Shown: one piece after another, positions 3,860-6,481 of the stretch | How the letters are laid out: each line of letters starts with the position of its first letter | How positions within the stretch are numbered: the first letter of the stretch is position 1 | Assembly (NCBI GenBank): GCA_035259205.1 | Contig: DATFWO010000055.1 | Coordinates: 1 to 6,481 of the forward strand | Length of the DNA stretch: 6,481 nucleotides | Reading direction: 5' to 3' | Origin: SG8-41 sp035259205 | GTDB taxonomy: Bacteria > Pseudomonadota > Gammaproteobacteria > Burkholderiales > SG8-41 | The notes under the pieces: generated by a model | What the model was told of the DNA's origin: nothing | Seen by the model: the letters and a program-made list of their open reading frames with translations, nothing else | Database searches by the model: none | Translations under genes and position numbers: made by a program

Positions 3860-6481
3860 GTGACAGACTCGCCGAACGACAAGCAGCTCAATCGCGTTGA
3901 AGAGGCGCTGTGCGAATCCGAGCAACGCTACGAGCGCGTGATGCTCGCGGCTGAGGCCGGCTTCTGGGACTGGGACATCCCGGCCGACGAGTTCTACGTT
4001 TCGCCGAAGCTGCTCGAGATGACAGATTTCCCGCCGGGAACGCGATTCGCGAGCCGGGCAGATTTCATGGCGCGCGCGCCTTTCCACCCTGACGACCGAA
4101 CGACGTGGGAGGATGCCGTGAAAGAGCTGTTTACGAGCGGCGGAACGCGCCTCGCCATGGAAATCCGCTCCATCCATGCCGGCGGCGAAATCCGCTGGGC
4201 GCTTCTTAGCGGCATGTGCGTGCGCGACGCCACCGGCAAAATCATGCGCTGGACGGGCTCGGCGACCGACGTGACCGCACGTAAGCGCGCCGAAGAGGCC
4301 CGGCGGCGCTCCGAAGAGCGGTATGCGGTGGCGATGGAGGCCGCCGGTGATGGCCATACGGACTGGAATCTGGTGACCGGCGAGTCTTATATCTCGCCGC
4401 GCCTGCTCAGGATGCTGGGTTACCCGGCGGACGCCACGTTCATCGATCGCGCCGACTGGGTGCGCCGCTTCCCGTTCCATCCCGACGATCGCAAGAGATG
4501 GGAAGCAGCGATCGCCGCGCATTTCGCCGGGGGCGAGGCGAAATTCAAGATGGACCTGCGCATCGTGGTGAACGGGGAGACCCGCTGGGTGGCGGCCACC
4601 TTTATTGCCACGCGCGATGCCGCCGGGAATGTGCTGCGCTGGACCGGCTCGATTGCCGATATCAACGACGCAAAGCGCGATCTCGCTACCGTGCTCGATG
4701 CCGTTCCAGGGATGGTCGCCCTGTTGTCGCCGACTGCCGAGGTCGAGGCAGTCAACAATGAGCTGCTCGCGTACCTCGGGCAGCCGCTGGAGGCGATCAA
4801 GCAATGGGGCACCAATGGAATCGTGCTTCCAGAGGATGTGCCTCGCGCCGCCGACGTGTTGAGGCAAGCGATGTCGACCGGTCAGCCTTACGAGACCGAG
4901 GTCCGCGTCCGTCGATTCGACGGCGTATATCGCTGGAACAGTACCCGCGGGCTTCCCTTTCTGGATTCGAGCGGCGGGATCGTGCGGTGGTACGCCATGA
5001 TTTCCGACATCGACGACCGCAAGCGCGCGGAGGATGGGCTGCGCGTCTCGGAAGAGCGCTACGCGCTCGCCATGGAAGCATCGGAGGAAGGGCACTTCGA
5101 CTGGAACGTGCAGACCGACGAGATCTTCGCATCGGAGCATCTCAAGCAGATTCTCGACTTGCCTGCGAACGTGGAATACCGCACGAGAGAGGACATGGTG
5201 TCGCGCATTCGCTTCGGCCCCGGAGATCGCGAGCGCGTCGCGGAGATGACGCGGAACGTCCTCGCCGGGGCTGCCCTTCATAACGAGTTCGAATACCGGC
5301 TTTTTCGCGGCGAGGTCCCGGAGATACGCTGGATCCGTGCCCGCTGGAAGATCTTTCGGGATGCACAGGGTGTGGCGCAGCGGGTCATCGGTGTCGTCAG
5401 CGACGTCACTGAGCGCAAGCGGGTCGAGGAAGAGCTGCGTTCACGCCAGGAGATGCTGGAAGTGGCGCAGAAGGCCGCGCGCGCCGCCGCGTTCGAATGG
5501 CGAGTCGGCTCGGGCGAGGGCGAAGAGGAGGGCGAAGGTAAAAACCACTGGTCACCAGCCCTGGAAGTCATGCATGGAATACCGCCAGGCTCGTACGACG
5601 GGACGTATGAATCGTGGAAGCAGCTCGTTCATCCGGAGGACTGGCCGAGCGTTCGAGATGCGATCAAGACTGCACAGCAAACGGGCGATGTCGATGCCGA
5701 ATACAGGGTGCTGCTCCCTGGGGCCGCTGTGCGGTGGTTGCAGGCGAAGGGCCGGATGTTATTCAATTCGGGAGGCAAACCGGCACGCCTCGTTGGTTTC
5801 GTACTGGATGTCACCGATCGCCACCTTGCCGAACAGGAGCTGCGGCGGATGGAGCGCCAGCTGCGCCAGGCGCAGCGCCTGGAGGCGATGGGGGCCCTGG
5901 CCGGCGGCATCGCGCACGATTTCAACAACATCCTCGGCGCGATCGTCGGCTACGGCGAAATGGCGCTGCGGGGGACGAAACAGGAGCATCTGCGCCGCGA
6001 TCTGGACGCCATCATGTCCGCCGGCGAGCGCGGCCGCGCCCTGATCGAGCGCATCCTCGCCTTTAGCCGGAGCGGCGTCGGCGAGCGCGTACCGGTGCAC
6101 GTCGAGGCCGTGGTGCGCGAAGCCCTCGACCAGGTGGCTGCCAGGCTGCCCGCGAGCGTCACTATCAAGCCGCGCCTGCACGCGGGCCGCGCGGCGATGC
6201 TGGGCGACTCGACGCAGGTCCATCAGGTGGTGATGAATCTCGCTTCGAATGCAGTGCAGGCGATGCCCCAGGGCGGCGTGCTGCGCGTTGATGTCGCAAC
6301 CGCGCGCCTTGACGCGGCCCGCCCGGCGACGGTCGGCTCGATCGCGCCCGGCGATTACATCGTGCTCGAGGTGAGCGACACGGGGACCGGTATTCCGCAG
6401 GACGTGCTGGACCACATGTTCGATCCTTTCTTCACCACCAAGGAAATGGGCGTCGGCAGCGGCCTCGGGCTTTCGCTCGTG
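3860..6481 (+). CDS. Soluble sensor histidine kinase with five PAS domains (PAS x5-HisKA-HATPase), 3'-truncated
   Basis: The frame runs from GTG 3860 to the window end, giving 874 codons without a stop. GTG 3860 is the first ordinary start after TAG 3845 and gives a short lead-in (TDSPNDKQLNRVEEAL) to the first PAS; no Shine-Dalgarno is evident. Five PAS/PAC units cover about residues 21-145, 152-275, 276-392, 398-524 and 528-660, joined by helices such as DVTARKRAEEARRRSEERY. None has the LOV cysteine motif, so ligands are unknown. A coiled linker (652-676) leads to the H-box AGGIAHDFNN, with phospho-acceptor His686. The ATPase domain shows the N-box (N793, N797), the G1 box SDTGTGIP (839-846), FDPFFTT (854-860) and GSGLGL (866-871), where the window ends. 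No membrane segment or signal peptide is seen, so it is cytoplasmic. HDFNN kinases of this CckA-like type often carry a C-terminal receiver, which may lie just outside. The role is autophosphorylation in response to an unknown signal. Confidence 0.92.
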   Translation, partial: MTDSPNDKQLNRVEEALCESEQRYERVMLAAEAGFWDWDIPADEFYVSPKLLEMTDFPPGTRFASRADFMARAPFHPDDRTTWEDAVKELFTSGGTRLAMEIRSIHAGGEIRWALLSGMCVRDATGKIMRWTGSATDVTARKRAEEARRRSEERYAVAMEAAGDGHTDWNLVTGESYISPRLLRMLGYPADATFIDRADWVRRFPFHPDDRKRWEAAIAAHFAGGEAKFKMDLRIVVNGETRWVAATFIATRDAAGNVLRWTGSIADINDAKRDLATVLDAVPGMVALLSPTAEVEAVNNELLAYLGQPLEAIKQWGTNGIVLPEDVPRAADVLRQAMSTGQPYETEVRVRRFDGVYRWNSTRGLPFLDSSGGIVRWYAMISDIDDRKRAEDGLRVSEERYALAMEASEEGHFDWNVQTDEIFASEHLKQILDLPANVEYRTREDMVSRIRFGPGDRERVAEMTRNVLAGAALHNEFEYRLFRGEVPEIRWIRARWKIFRDAQGVAQRVIGVVSDVTERKRVEEELRSRQEMLEVAQKAARAAAFEWRVGSGEGEEEGEGKNHWSPALEVMHGIPPGSYDGTYESWKQLVHPEDWPSVRDAIKTAQQTGDVDAEYRVLLPGAAVRWLQAKGRMLFNSGGKPARLVGFVLDVTDRHLAEQELRRMERQLRQAQRLEAMGALAGGIAHDFNNILGAIVGYGEMALRGTKQEHLRRDLDAIMSAGERGRALIERILAFSRSGVGERVPVHVEAVVREALDQVAARLPASVTIKPRLHAGRAAMLGDSTQVHQVVMNLASNAVQAMPQGGVLRVDVATARLDAARPATVGSIAPGDYIVLEVSDTGTGIPQDVLDHMFDPFFTTKEMGVGSGLGLSLV
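5507..5539 (+). repeat. Low-complexity Gly/Glu codon tract (GGGCGA-like repeats) inside the fifth PAS domain
   Basis: Bases 5507-5539 encode GSGEGEEEGEG (residues 550-560 of the kinase). The DNA is a purine-rich run of imperfect GGGCGA/GGGCGAA units. It sits between the first strand (AAAFEWRV) and the next element (HWSPALEVM) of PAS 5, where the other four PAS units have only a short turn, so it is probably a flexible surface loop grown by slippage. Confidence 0.5.

Noticed and set aside
3643..3900. Small + strand frame (85 codons) before the kinase
   Set aside because: No ribosome-binding site before its ATG, no recognisable sequence, and 41 bases of overlap with the well-supported kinase start.
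3566..5281. Open frame of 571 codons on the minus strand
   Set aside because: It lies opposite the kinase, whose motifs are unambiguous. The translation is rich in Arg, His and Pro with no recognisable domain, as expected opposite a GC-rich gene.

Overview
The window is a high-GC stretch of bacterial chromosome with strongly GC-biased codon third positions. That bias leaves long empty open frames on the opposite strand. Protein style points to a proteobacterium, probably betaproteobacterial (Burkholderiales-like): an HDFNN/CckA-type kinase with many PAS domains, a DUF883/YqjD-type membrane anchor, a MarC-family protein and a Kef-type antiporter. This assignment is inference from recalled family resemblance, not from a search. 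No phage, IS element, CRISPR array, tRNA or rRNA is visible. All genes read on the + strand.

Layout: (1) 1-456 is the 3' end of a hybrid sensor histidine kinase, with the last residues of the ATPase domain followed by a complete receiver domain. (2) 457-856 is a 400-base gap without a convincing gene. (3) 857-3515 is a compact membrane-protein cluster: a 54-residue DUF883-like protein, a MarC-family membrane protein, and a 570-residue CPA2/Kef-type cation:proton antiporter with a C-terminal RCK domain. The gaps are 54 and 61 bases, so one transcript is plausible. It is followed by a hairpin plus T-run (3599-3626). (4) 3627-3859 is a regulatory gap with a TGTCA-GG-TGACA dyad and a possible promoter. 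(5) 3860-6481 is the 5' part of a soluble sensor kinase with five PAS domains, HisKA and HATPase, which runs off the window inside the ATPase domain.

How they may work together: the middle three genes are all inner-membrane or envelope proteins, which suggests ion or envelope homeostasis. The flanking kinases are large soluble sensors of the same broad class. No DNA-binding response regulator lies in the window, so a link between the kinases and the membrane cluster is only a possibility.

The most interesting points are: (a) the antiporter has FQS where Kef proteins normally have FQD, but carries an Asp in the preceding discontinuous helix (SSDA), and it lacks the acidic Kef gating loop; (b) a 15-codon mini-ORF overlaps the MarC start as GTGA, in the position where a yqjE-like gene is often found; (c) a dyad with a third half-site 21 bp away sits over a possible promoter of the five-PAS kinase. 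I found nothing that clearly amounts to a wholly new system.
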